DNA of 64,000 nucleotides from Tropicibacter naphthalenivorans (GTDB lineage Bacteria > Pseudomonadota > Alphaproteobacteria > Rhodobacterales > Rhodobacteraceae): assembly GCF_900176475.1 (NCBI RefSeq), contig NZ_FWXX01000006.1:186001-250000 (forward strand), in the 5' to 3' direction. A program made the translations under genes and the position numbers. Numbering within the stretch: the stretch's first letter is position 1; every line of letters starts with the position of its first letter. The notes beneath the pieces were generated by a model. The model worked only from the letters and a program-made list of their open reading frames with translations, was not told where the DNA came from and searched no databases. Positions 36,607 through 46,658 of this stretch are shown here, in pieces.

Positions 36607-37661
36607 TCGGCGGCCATCTGCATGTAAGTGGCGTCAAAGCGGAACATCACGTTCGCCTCGTTCCCCGACACCGTCCCATCGGGATAGGCGATGCCGACGA
36701 AATCCGCCGAGGGCGCGCCCTCGCCCAGGATGCCCTTGTCAAAGAGGAACTCGGCCACTTCGGTCATGGTGCCCGGCAGATCGGCAGAAGAGGCCTGCGC
36801 CACCGCATCGGCCGGATCATAGAACATCTCGGTCGCGGCCAGCTGCGCCTTGTAGCCGTCCAGATCGGTGCCCGACGCTTCGGCCATGGCGGTCAAAACC
36901 GCTTCGTCGCCCGCCGCCATCAGGCCCATGACCTCGTACCACGCGCCCACCAGCGCCTTGCCAAAGTCGGGGTTGTCCGCCAGCGTTTGGGTGTTCACCA
37001 CCATCAGATCAAGGATCTCGCCGGGGATTTTCGAGCTGTCGAACAGCACGCTTGCATCCGGGTTGGAGGCCGTGATCTCGGACACCAGCGGGTTCCACGT
37101 CACCACGGTTTTCACGTCGTCGGTGGCGTAGGCGGCGATCATATCGGCGTCAGAGGTGTTCACCACCCCGTCCAGATCCTTTTCCGCCAGCCCTGCGCTG
37201 TCCAGCGCCCGCGCCAGCAGGTAGTGCGAGACCGACAGCTCCACGAGGTTGACCTTGGTCCCCGCCAGATCGGCCAGCGTCATGCCGTCCTTGGCGATCA
37301 CCGCGTCATTGTCGTTGGAATAATCCCCGATGATCAGCGCGGTGGTGTCCACGCCGCTGCCCGAGGGGATCGACAGGGTGTCCATGTTGGTGGCCGACAC
37401 GCCATCGAACGCGCCCGCGGTGTATTGGTTGATGCTTTCGACGTAATCGTTGATCTGCACGATCTCGACGTCGATGCCGTATTTCTCGGCCCATTTGTCC
37501 ATGATGCCGCTGTCTTCGAGATAGCCCCACGGCATCCAGCCCACATAGATTGACCACGCGATCTTGAAGTCGGTCTTTTCCCGCGCGGCGGCAGGCGAGA
37601 GCGTCGCGGCAAGAAGCCCCAGCGAAAGGGCGGTCGTGGCAAGGTGCTTGAGCTTGGTCAT
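36594..37661 (-). CDS. ABC transporter substrate-binding protein, NitT/TauT type (guanidine-responsive)
   Basis: A 355-residue periplasmic binding protein. ATG 37661 begins a Sec signal peptide (ATTALSLGLLAATLSPAAA). The mature part has KIAWSIYVGWMPWGYLEDSG and GVSATNMDTLSIPSGSGVD, typical of NMT1/NitT-type binding proteins. It is first in the operon, about 90 bases downstream of a guanidine-I riboswitch with terminator, and its importer partners follow. Guanidine (or a guanidino compound) is the best ligand guess; family members bind diverse ligands. Confidence 0.88.
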   Translation of the reverse strand: MTKLKHLATTALSLGLLAATLSPAAAREKTDFKIAWSIYVGWMPWGYLEDSGIMDKWAEKYGIDVEIVQINDYVESINQYTAGAFDGVSATNMDTLSIPSGSGVDTTALIIGDYSNDNDAVIAKDGMTLADLAGTKVNLVELSVSHYLLARALDSAGLAEKDLDGVVNTSDADMIAAYATDDVKTVVTWNPLVSEITASNPDASVLFDSSKIPGEILDLMVVNTQTLADNPDFGKALVGAWYEVMGLMAAGDEAVLTAMAEASGTDLDGYKAQLAATEMFYDPADAVAQASSADLPGTMTEVAEFLFDKGILGEGAPSADFVGIAYPDGTVSGNEANVMFRFDATYMQMAADGAL

Positions 37662-37695
37662 GTGATTTCCCCGGTTCAGCGTCCCGCTCATTGCA

Positions 37696-37746
37696 AAAGG
37701 TTCGCTCCCCGCGGGCGGAACAAGAACAAGGCGCGGGATGAACCTG
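37696..37746 (-). terminator. Probable terminator expression platform of the riboswitch
   Basis: On the minus strand AGGTTC (37746-37741) pairs with GAACCT (37704-37699), enclosing CCCGCG pairing with CGCGGG, and the stem ends in TTTT (37699-37696). It lies between the aptamer and the SBP start, where guanidine-I riboswitches usually place a terminator that guanidine binding disrupts. Confidence 0.65.
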
Positions 37747-37749
37747 CGC

Positions 37750-37860
37750 AGTATGCCTCCCGGGATTTTGGCCCGCCGTGTGCCCCACGGGATTTGGCCC
37801 GCCGGGTGGATTTCTCGGACCGAACCTGCCCCTTGGGACAGTGGAACCCTAAACGCCCTG
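37750..37860 (-). promoter_or_regulatory. Guanidine-I (ykkC) riboswitch aptamer
   Basis: The minus strand carries, in order, TTTAGGGTTCC (37854-37844), GGTTCGGTCCGAGAAA (37828-37813), ACGGCGGG with AAAA (37780 onward) and CCCGGGAGGC (37765-37756). These match the most conserved guanidine-I aptamer segments (UAGGGUUCC, GGUCCGAGA, ACGGCGGG..AAAA..CCCGGGAG) in the right order and spacing. A terminator-like stem follows. Guanidine binding would turn on the importer and ureohydrolase operon. A covariance-model search would settle the call. Confidence 0.85.
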
Positions 37861-37865
37861 CCCGT

Positions 37866-38598
37866 TCATGCGACACCAGCGTTCACGTTTCGGACAAGCC
37901 AGAGCGCGGGGGGCGCCCGGCAAAAATGCCAAATTGAAGCATGTTTAAGCGCTATTTTCCGGCGTTTGCCCTCTTTTTGGGCAGGTTTTGCGCGATCCGG
38001 TGGCGCGCAGCCCGTCAACAGTGGGCCGCCGCGATGGCTGCCCCTCTCGGTCACAGGTAGATCACGGGGCTTCGCGCGCGTTTGAGGCAGCCTGCGGGGG
38101 GCTTGCGCCTTTCACACGGCACAGGCGGCCTGATCGCAGCGACACCCCGATTCCGAACCGGCGGGGTGGGGCGTGGTGCGGCCTGCCCTGCCGTGCCACG
38201 GGCCAGTGGATCGCGGCGCTTTCAGTCAGGGTTTGGGGATACAAAGCGTTAATGAAATGCCTATAGCGTTAGCACTGCCGTTTTTATGGACTGAAACTTT
38301 TCTTACAAGACGCGCCGAAAAATTCCAAGAATCCGCCCAAGGAGTCCCACGCATTCTACATATTACCAATTTATAATAGGGGTTTAGGCGTAAATTTCAT
38401 TTTGGCACTCTCCTGCCAAAAATCAAAAGACATCTCTTCAGAATACCTATTTCGCGACGGTGCACAAATTTTAGGCAGGCGCGATCTAGGGCTTTCTTCC
38501 GGCGTTCTTGCGCCTTGCCGCGGCCCGTCATCCTACGGTTTGTGAACTCAACAGGCGGTCACCCCCCTGCCCCAAACGACACGGAAAAGAGCCCGACC
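37866..38598. other. Intergenic region with an AT-rich patch
   Basis: About 730 bases between the riboswitch and the M24 peptidase-like gene, with no convincing full gene. 38240-38490 is much AT-richer than its surroundings (for example TTACCAATTTATAATAGG) and probably holds promoters for the divergent clusters. Within it, 38257-38376 encodes 39 residues ending QGVPRILHITNL, which recalls the start of some capsule or glycosyltransferase proteins (PRILHxIW), so it may be a gene remnant; weak evidence. Confidence 0.5.
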
Positions 38599-39862
38599 AT
38601 GACCCTCACAAAGCTGGCTGACACCCACACCACCCCCCCCGGATTGAGCGCCTTCTGGACGGCTTTGAGCCGGATTTCGAGTTCACCCCCGTGCCGCCGC
38701 TGCCCGAAGCGGAATTTGCAGATCGTCTGCGCCGCATCCGCCAAGAGGCAAGCGCCGCAGGGCATGACGTGCTGCTGGTACATGCGGACAGCATCGGGTC
38801 GTAAAAGGTGTCCAACTCTTACCTGCGCTATATCTGCGATTGTGCCCGCGAGGGGATGCTGATCATTCCCACCGACACGGACCTACCGCTGACCCTGTAC
38901 ACGGTGTTTTCCAGCTCTGTCGTGTTGCCGCCTGCGGGCTTGCCTGTGCTGGTTGACGACATCTGGCAGATCGGGACATGGGGCCGCGAGACCTATAACC
39001 GCCCCGGCCGCGCCTTGGACCGCGTGGTCGAGGCCACGGCAAAGCGACTGGCAGAGCTGGGCTTGACCAAGGCGCAGATCGGGCTGGTGGGCGATGCAAC
39101 CTCGGCGCCCTACTGGGCGGGCCTTGCAGAGAGTCTGCCCGGCAGCCGCTTTGAAAAGGCGCAAGGCATCGTTGACCGAATGCAGCGCCGCCGGTCCAAG
39201 GCGGAGCAGGCCGTGGTCCGGGCCGCGGCGCAGCTGGCCTGTATCGGGATGCAGGCGGCCTATCACGTGATCCGCCCCGGTGTGACCGACCACGAAATCT
39301 ATGCCGCCTTCACCTTTGCCCAGATGGCGCGCGGCGGCGAGACCGGGAAGGCTACCAGATCGGGATCAACCCCTACGGCACCCACTGCGGCAAGCCCTAC
39401 GGCCATGTGGTGCGACCGGGAGCGCTGATCTCGGATGTCGCCAATGTCTCCTTCGAGCCGTACATCCGCCGCGGCGTCCTGACCGACGCCGACAGCCGCT
39501 CCATGCCCTATAACTGGAGCGCGGGCGACGATGGCGCGCCGCTGAAGGTGCCGCAGCAATATGTGCCCAACCCCGACTGGGAAGCCATGGGCCGCCGCAT
39601 CACCCATGTCTGGCCCGCCACCAAGGGGCCGCGCAACCCGAAGGTGGGACATTCGGTATCCATGCCGAAAATGCCGCCCTACAACATCCAATCCAACAAA
39701 CATGCCACCCTCGAAGAGGGCATGACCTTTGTATTGCACTCCCAATGGCTCGATCCGCTGACCGCGGGTGCGAATATTGGCGATTGCTATCTCGTGACAG
39801 ACAACGGGGCCGAGAACCTCTCTTGTCACGTGCCGCTCGGTGTTCATCGCATCCCTGCCTGA
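38599..39862 (+). pseudogene. M24-family metallopeptidase-like gene (ectoine hydrolase/creatinase type), multiply disrupted
   Basis: Pieces in successive frames give IERLLDGFEPDFEFTPVPPL, HADSIG, SNSYLRYICD, LVGDATSAPYWAGLAESLPG, GINPYGTHCGKPYGHVVRPG and VFEMGMTF-like LEEGMTFVLHSQW. This is the M24 fold as in EutD/DoeA and creatinase. Lesions: loss of one C in the C8 run at 38633-38640; TAA at 38802-38804 where homologues read Trp-Tyr (here TCG TAA); loss of one G near 39345-39347; and a probable in-frame deletion at about 39415-39430, where RPGALI joins directly to SDVANVSFEPYI. ATG 38599 is the likely original start. Confidence 0.8.
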
Positions 39863-39909
39863 CGCCTTCCTTCCCTCCCTTTCCAAGTCCAACAAGAGGA
39901 AAACCCAAC

Positions 39910-41160
39910 ATGACTTTCACCCGACGCACCCTGATGGCCGGCGCTGCGGCGCTTGCGATGCTCGCAGGCGCGGGCGCCCCCGCCGCCGCGCAGGACCAGG
40001 TCACGCTGACCATCGCCAACACCCAGTGGCTGGATGCGCTGCGCGGCGAAAACCTGTGGGCCGCCGTGAAAAGGTTCGAGGACAGCCACCCGAACATCAC
40101 GCTGGAACAGCACACGATTTCGCGCAACGAGTTCAACGACCGCCTGATCACCGAAATGGGCGCGCGTCAGGGCCCCAACATCCTCATCGGGCAGGACGGT
40201 CTGTTCTAAACGCTGATCGGGGCCGACTTCCTGATCCCGCTGGATGACGTGACCGAAGGCGTCGACACCCTGAACGCCACCAACGACAACGGCGTCGTGG
40301 ACGGCACCCGCTATGGCATCGGCTGGCACCGCGCCGTTTACGCGCTGATCTTCAACAAGGCGATCCTGGCAGAGGCCGGCGTCGAGCTGCCCGAGACCAT
40401 CGAAGAGATGATCGCCGCCGCCAAGACCGCCAGCGAAGCCACCGGCGCCATCGGCTTTACCGGCCGCCACTCGATGAACGAGTTCAGCCCGTGGTCCAAG
40501 GACTTCCTCAACTGGGCCTATGGCTACGGCGCCGAGCTGGTCGATGACAGCGGCAAGATCACCTTTGGCACGCCGGAAATGGCGCAGGCCTTTGACGCGT
40601 TCAAGGCGGCCTATGACAGCGGCATCATTCCGATCGGCGACCAGATGAGCACCCAGCGCACCCGATTCAAGGAACAGCAGATGGCGTTCTCGCTGGACAA
40701 CTCCGGCGGCTCGCTGAACATCGCCACGGGCGGCCCGCTGCCCGGTGACGAGCTTGGCGCGACGGCGCTGCCCTTCCCGCATCCGGGCGCGCACCAGCAG
40801 ATCTTTCTGGGCGTGAACACCTGGTCCAGCGACGCGGAAAATGCCGCCGCCAAGGAATTCCTGTCCTGGCTGATCTCTGAAGAGGGGCAAACCTCGCTGC
40901 GCGCCGCCTCTGGCCCCGATGCGCTGGCGACCGATGTTCCGGTCACCGCAGAGTTCGTCGCGGCGAACCCCTGGGCGACCACCTTTGCCGAAATGGCGGC
41001 AGACTCGCGCTCGACGCTGATCCCGGGGTATGAGCTGGAAACCCAGTCGATCCTGCGCCCGCTGATGACCAGCCTTGAAAAGGTCCTGCTGAACGCGGCC
41101 ACGACCGAAGAAGCCCTGGACGAGGCACAGGCCGAAATCGACGCGGACTACAACAACTGA
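39910..41160 (+). pseudogene. Sugar-type ABC transporter substrate-binding protein with in-frame stop
   Basis: ATG 39910 (AAGAGGA upstream) begins a signal peptide (MAGAAALAMLAGAGAPAAA). The frame gives VTLTIANTQWLDALRGENLW then meets TAA at 40207-40209 after IGQDGLF, and continues without shift through TLIGADFLIPLDDVTEG to DEAQAEIDADYNN and TGA at 41158. Without the stop it would be a normal 416-residue family 1 solute-binding protein. TAA is one base from a Tyr codon. Permease and ATPase genes follow. Confidence 0.85.
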
Positions 41161-41192
41161 GCCGCCGATCCCGGTTTAAAGGACCGCGACCC

Positions 41193-42042
41193 ATGACTTC
41201 TACACTGTTCAAGCGTGAACGACTGTTGGGCCTTGTTCCCTACGCGTTCGTCGCGGTCCCACTGGCCTACATGACGCTGTTCGTCGTTGGCCAGCTCATC
41301 CAGCAAGTCTGGATGAGCTTTACGGATACGCGCCTGATGAAGCCCACCGCGGACGATTTCATCGGGCTTGAAAACTATCAAGACCTGCTGACCGACGATC
41401 AGTTCTATACGTCGTTCTCGGTCACGATCATCTACACGATCCTGACGGTGATCCTTGGCATTCTGGTCGGCACGGCGTCGGCGCTGGCGCTGGGCCGTGC
41501 CGTCGGTTGCCGCCACGCTGGTCTGGCTGTGTATCTTTAACGGGCCGTCCGGCGTGGCCAGCGACATCACCCAAGCGCTTGGGTTTGGGCGCATCCCGTG
41601 GCTGACCTCTGTGGACTTGGCGCTGACCTCGATCATGTTCGTGACGATCTGGCAGGTGTCGCCTTTCGTCATGCTGGTGATGATGGCCGCGCTGCAATCG
41701 GTCCCCGAAGAAGTGCGCGAAGCCGCCCGGATCGACGGGGCCGATGCGCTGAACGTGTTCCGCAACGTAACGCTGCCCTACATTCTGCCGACCATGCAGA
41801 TCGTGGCCCTGCTGGTGGCGGTCTGGTCGATCCGCCGTTTCGAGGTGATCTACCTGCTGACCGGGGGTGGCCCGATCGGGTCCACGTCCACCCTTGTGGT
41901 GCAACTGCGCCTGACCGCGTTCGAGGACTTCGAACTGGGCCTCGCCTCTGCCTATGGCGTCGTCGGCCTTGTGCTCGCGCTCGCGGTGGCCTTTGCCCAC
42001 TTCCTGTTTGAACGCCGCCGCGCACGGGTGATGTCGAAATGA
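41193..42042 (+). pseudogene. ABC transporter permease 1, internal deletion with frameshift
   Basis: A MalF/UgpA-type permease. The first frame gives PYAFVAVPLAYMTLFVVGQL to GTASALALGRAV; the second resumes at AVPSVAATLVWLCIFNGPSG and runs through VPEEVREAARIDGADALNVF (the EAA loop) to SK and TGA, overlapping the next ATG. Around 41490-41510 the usual roughly 15 residues between LALGR and WAVPSVAA are missing. CTGGGCCGTGCC at the joint can be read both as Leu-Gly-Arg-Ala and as the end of Trp-Ala-Val, consistent with deletion between short repeats. Confidence 0.8.
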
Positions 42043-42867
42043 AAACCAATCCTCTCTTTTCCCTGCTGCGCGTGGCCTTGATCGCTGTGCTGGTCACCTT
42101 TGCCGGTTTTCCGATCTACTGGATGGCGACCACCGCGCTGGGCACCGATACGCAGCTGTTCAACACCGGCCAGTTGCCCTGTCCGCAGCTGTCCAACCTG
42201 CCGAACCTGATCACGGCCCTTAGCGAAGTTCCCGTCCTGCGCTGGATGTCCAACACCGCCGTGATCGCGCTGGGCAACACGGTGCTCAGCCTGATGCTGG
42301 GCTCGCTGCTGGGCTATGCCCTGTCGCGGTTCAAGTTCCACGGGCGCGGGTTGATCGGCTTTTTGATGTTCATGACGCAGGTCATCCCCGAGGCGCTGCT
42401 GGTGGTGCCGCTCTATGCCATGTTCATCTCGCTGGGGCTGCTGAACAGCCTGTGGGGCGTGATCCTTGCCAACTCGGGTTTTCGCTGCCGGTCGCGGCCT
42501 TCATCCTCAAGGGGGCCATCGACTCGATCCCCTATGAGATCGAGGAAAGCGCCATCATCGACGGCTGCCCGCGCCTTGGGATCCTCTCCTTTATCGTCTT
42601 TCCGCTGATCGCACCCAGCCTCGCCGCCGCCGCTGTCATCTGTTTCTTTGGTGGCTGGAACGAGTTCCAGTTCGCCGTGACCTTCCTGATGGACCCGGAC
42701 CTGTGGCCCGCGGCCGTCGGCATGGCCAGCTTTATCGGCGAGTATGAGACGCCGCTGTCCGCCGTGATGGGCACCGCACTGATGTTCTCCATTCCCGCCG
42801 TGTGTTTTTCCTTCTCGTTCAACGCAAGATCGTCGCAGGCTTGACCTCCGGCGCAGTCAAGGGGTGA
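42039..42867 (+). pseudogene. ABC transporter permease 2, two frameshifts
   Basis: A MalG/UgpE-type permease starting at ATG 42039 (ATGA overlap). The frame runs to LLNSLWGVILANSGF, then shifts near the TTTT run at 42479-42482 to SLPVAAFILKGAIDSIPYEI and IEESAIIDGCPRLGILSFIV (EAA loop). It shifts again near 42800 (GCCGTGTGTTTTT, one G short) to FLLVQRKIVAGLTSGAVKG and TGA 42865-42867. Each shift is cured by adding one base, which would give a 276-residue protein. Confidence 0.8.
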
Positions 42868-42871
42868 TCCG

Positions 42872-44047
<1,176 letters not shown>

Positions 44048-44071
44048 CCCGACTGACACAAGGAGACTGAC

Positions 44072-44980
44072 GTGGACCGCTTCCTCGTTTCGGCCACTGG
44101 CCACAGCCTGAACTACCTGCCGCACTACATCGCCAACGAACAGGGCTTCTTTGCCCAAGAGGGTCTGGAGGTGACCGAAGTGGTCCCACGCCCTTGGGAT
44201 CTGGTGCTGGATCACATCCGCGATGGCGACGCCGAGGCCGCGCTGGGCGGGATCTGGGTGCCGTCGATGTTCCACGGGCGCGGGCGCCGTCTGGTGCCTT
44301 TTGCGCAGGTGTCGAACCGGGCGCCCTTGGCGCTGATTGGGCGGCACGAAGCGCCCGCCTTTGACGCGCAGGCCTTGGTCGGCAAGACCGTCCTGATGAA
44401 AGGATCGAACGGCGCGAGCGTGGGCATGTACCTCAAGATGATGCTGCGCGAGGCGGGCGTGGACCCTGCGGCGGTCAACTATATCCAGGACCTTGACGCC
44501 GGTATCCTGCAAAGCTGCTTTGCCGGGGGCATGGGGGATTACCTGCTGATCGACCTGCCCGGCGCGCTGGCCTATCAGGCGGCAGGCCATGGCAAGCTGT
44601 GCGCGACATTTGCCCGCGACGGCGGCGACATCCCGTGGAGCGTCTACTACACCGAAGGTCTGGACGCAGGCGACACCCGGCCCGTACGCTTCGCCCGTGC
44701 GCTGGGACGCGGCATGGCGTGGGTCAACAGCCACGATGCGGGCAGCTACGCCGACGTGCTGGCGCGGCTGTTCCCCAAGATCGACTGGGCGATCTCGGTG
44801 CAGGTGGTCGAGACCTACCGCGAATGCGCCATGTGGACCTCGTCGCGCATCGGTGAAGCGTCCTATGCCCGCTGGCAACAAGGCATTGCCGACGCCCATC
44901 TGACCGACGCGCCAATCGCCTATGACACGCTGAACGACGGTGCGCCGACCCGCGCCTTGGAAAAGGGGGTTGCCGCATGA
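44072..44980 (+). CDS. NMT1/THI5-like protein without signal peptide
   Basis: A 302-residue protein with NMT1/SsuA-type binding fold features: YLPHYIANEQGFFAQEGLEV and LVGKTVLMKGSNGASVGMYL. GTG 44072 has AAGGAG upstream, and there is no signal peptide or lipobox. It could be a cytoplasmic enzyme-like THI5 relative or a binding protein that lost its export signal. It lies 24 bases after the ATPase gene and overlaps the racemase start as ATGA. Confidence 0.75.
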   Translation: MDRFLVSATGHSLNYLPHYIANEQGFFAQEGLEVTEVVPRPWDLVLDHIRDGDAEAALGGIWVPSMFHGRGRRLVPFAQVSNRAPLALIGRHEAPAFDAQALVGKTVLMKGSNGASVGMYLKMMLREAGVDPAAVNYIQDLDAGILQSCFAGGMGDYLLIDLPGALAYQAAGHGKLCATFARDGGDIPWSVYYTEGLDAGDTRPVRFARALGRGMAWVNSHDAGSYADVLARLFPKIDWAISVQVVETYRECAMWTSSRIGEASYARWQQGIADAHLTDAPIAYDTLNDGAPTRALEKGVAA

Positions 44981-45690
44981 TCCGCATCACCATCACCAAC
45001 CCCAACACCACCGCCTCCATGACGGACGGGATCGCACGCGCCACACGGGCCGCTGCCGCCTCTGATGTCCAGGTGATCGCCGGGCAGTCCGCCATGGGCC
45101 CCGCCGCCATCGAAGGCCCTTTCGACGGCGCGCTGGCCGTCCCCGGCATGTTGTCGCAAATGCAGACCGCCGAACGCGACCACGGCGCGCTGGCGCATAT
45201 CATCGCTTGTTTCGACGACACCGGCCTTGATGCGGCGCGGGCGTTGCTGAACGGCCCGGTGGTCGGCCTTGGCGAGGCGGCGATGCACGTCGCATCGCTG
45301 TTGGGGCACAGCTTTGCCGTGGTCACCACGCTGTCCCGCTCGGTCCCGATCCTCGAAGACAACGTGGCCCGCTATGGCTTTTCCAGCCGCTGCCGCGCGG
45401 TTCTGGCCAGCGACATCCCGGTCCTGGCCCTGCACGACCCAGACAGCGGCGCGACGCAATAGATCTCGGCGCTGATCGACGAGGCCAAGGCGCGCGGCGC
45501 CGAGAGCATCGTTCTGGGCTGTGCGGGCATGGCCGACTTTGCCCGCGATCTAGAGGCACGCCACGCGCTGCCGGTCGTCGAAGGCGTCGGCGCCGCCGTG
45601 GGGCTGGCCAGCATGTTGGCGCGGTCGGGCGCGCAGTCTTCGCGCCTTGGGGTTTGGGCCCGCCCCACCCGCAGCCACCTGCTGGGCTGA
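44977..45690 (+). pseudogene. Asp/Glu/hydantoin racemase, in-frame amber stop
   Basis: The fold opens with IRITITNPNTTASMTDGIAR. The first catalytic cysteine is C78 (IIACFDDTGLDAA). A TAG at 45460-45462 follows DPDSGATQ. The frame continues unshifted with ISALIDEAKARGAESIVLGC (second catalytic cysteine, codon 182) to TGA 45688-45690, a normal 237-residue length. The stop separates the two catalytic cysteines, so the truncated product would be inactive. Substrate may be a hydantoin or an amino acid. Confidence 0.85.
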
Positions 45691-45704
45691 GCGCGGCGAT
45701 GACC

Positions 45705-46631
45705 CTAGGGGGGCGTCTGCGGGGTCGACACATTGTCGAGCCTGCGCACCAGTTGATCAATGCGGCGATAGCGGTCGATGGCCGCGTCGCCACGCATCGA
45801 ATGCACCTGCCACGCAAGGCAGTTCATCAAGGTGACCGCCGCCGTAAAGGTATTGAACGGTGCCGGGCTTTGGGTGCGGCAGCGTAGCGTCATGTCGGCG
45901 GCACGGGCGCTGGCCCCGGCGGACAAGTCGGTGATCAACAAGGTGCGCGCCCCCGCCTCGCGCGAGGCTTCGAGCATGTCCACAAGGATCTTGGGGCGTC
46001 TGCGAAAGGCGATGACCAGCAGCAAATCCCCCTCTTGGAGGCTGCCCACGTCATGCGACAACGACCCCGAGCCAAAGTTCATCAGGTGGACCTCGCCCCG
46101 GATCAGGGTCAGGTAATGCGCGATGTGCAGGCCCAGACCATGCCCGCTGCGCAGGCCGATGATCCACACCCGCCGCGCGTTGGCAATCGCCCCGGCGGCC
46201 TCTGTCATCCGCGCCTCGGGGATCGCCGCAAGGGTCTGCCGGATGTTTTCCAGGTCGTCCTCCATCATGCGCTGCGCGGAAACCTCAGGCGCTTGCTCGG
46301 CGCGGCTCAGGCCACCTTGGGGCGAGCCCCAGAATTGCTCGTTGCGGATCGCGCGCTTGGCCTCGGGGTAACTGCGATAGCCGAGCGTGCGGATGAGGCG
46401 CGCCGCCGTGCTCTTGGACACGCCCGCCTTGGTCGCCAGTTCGGCGGCGGTGTAGCTTGGCAGCTCCATCTGGTGTTCCAGCAGCACGTCCGCCAACCGC
46501 TGCTCGGACCGGGTCAGCGCCGGATAGGCCCGGTAAATCCGCCCCTCAAGCGTCTGGTCCCCAAGCCCCTCCGCAGGCGCGGGCTGCGCGGGATCGACCG
46601 CCGTGGGCCTGTTGGCTCTTTCTTTCGTCAT
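45705..46631 (-). CDS. RpiR/MurR-family transcriptional regulator
   Basis: A 308-residue regulator with an N-terminal HTH_6 domain (SYTAAELATKAGVSKSTAAR) and a C-terminal SIS sugar-isomerase-like domain (RRVWIIGLRSGHGLGLHIAH, VIAFRRRPKILVDMLEASRE) that usually binds a phosphosugar or related effector. It converges on the racemase gene (14 bases between stops) and diverges from the HD/thiolase ORF with only 27 bases between start codons. It is the likely controller of the 38.6-45.7 kb cluster or of the lost gene at 46659. Confidence 0.9.
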   Translation of the reverse strand: MTKERANRPTAVDPAQPAPAEGLGDQTLEGRIYRAYPALTRSEQRLADVLLEHQMELPSYTAAELATKAGVSKSTAARLIRTLGYRSYPEAKRAIRNEQFWGSPQGGLSRAEQAPEVSAQRMMEDDLENIRQTLAAIPEARMTEAAGAIANARRVWIIGLRSGHGLGLHIAHYLTLIRGEVHLMNFGSGSLSHDVGSLQEGDLLLVIAFRRRPKILVDMLEASREAGARTLLITDLSAGASARAADMTLRCRTQSPAPFNTFTAAVTLMNCLAWQVHSMRGDAAIDRYRRIDQLVRRLDNVSTPQTPP

Positions 46632-46658
46632 ACCCCCATCTCAACAGTATTTCCTCGG

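Noticed and set aside
46035-46658. Long N-terminal extension of the HD/thiolase ORF
   Set aside because: It lies antisense to the intact RpiR gene and has shadow composition; ATG 46659 is the first plausible start.
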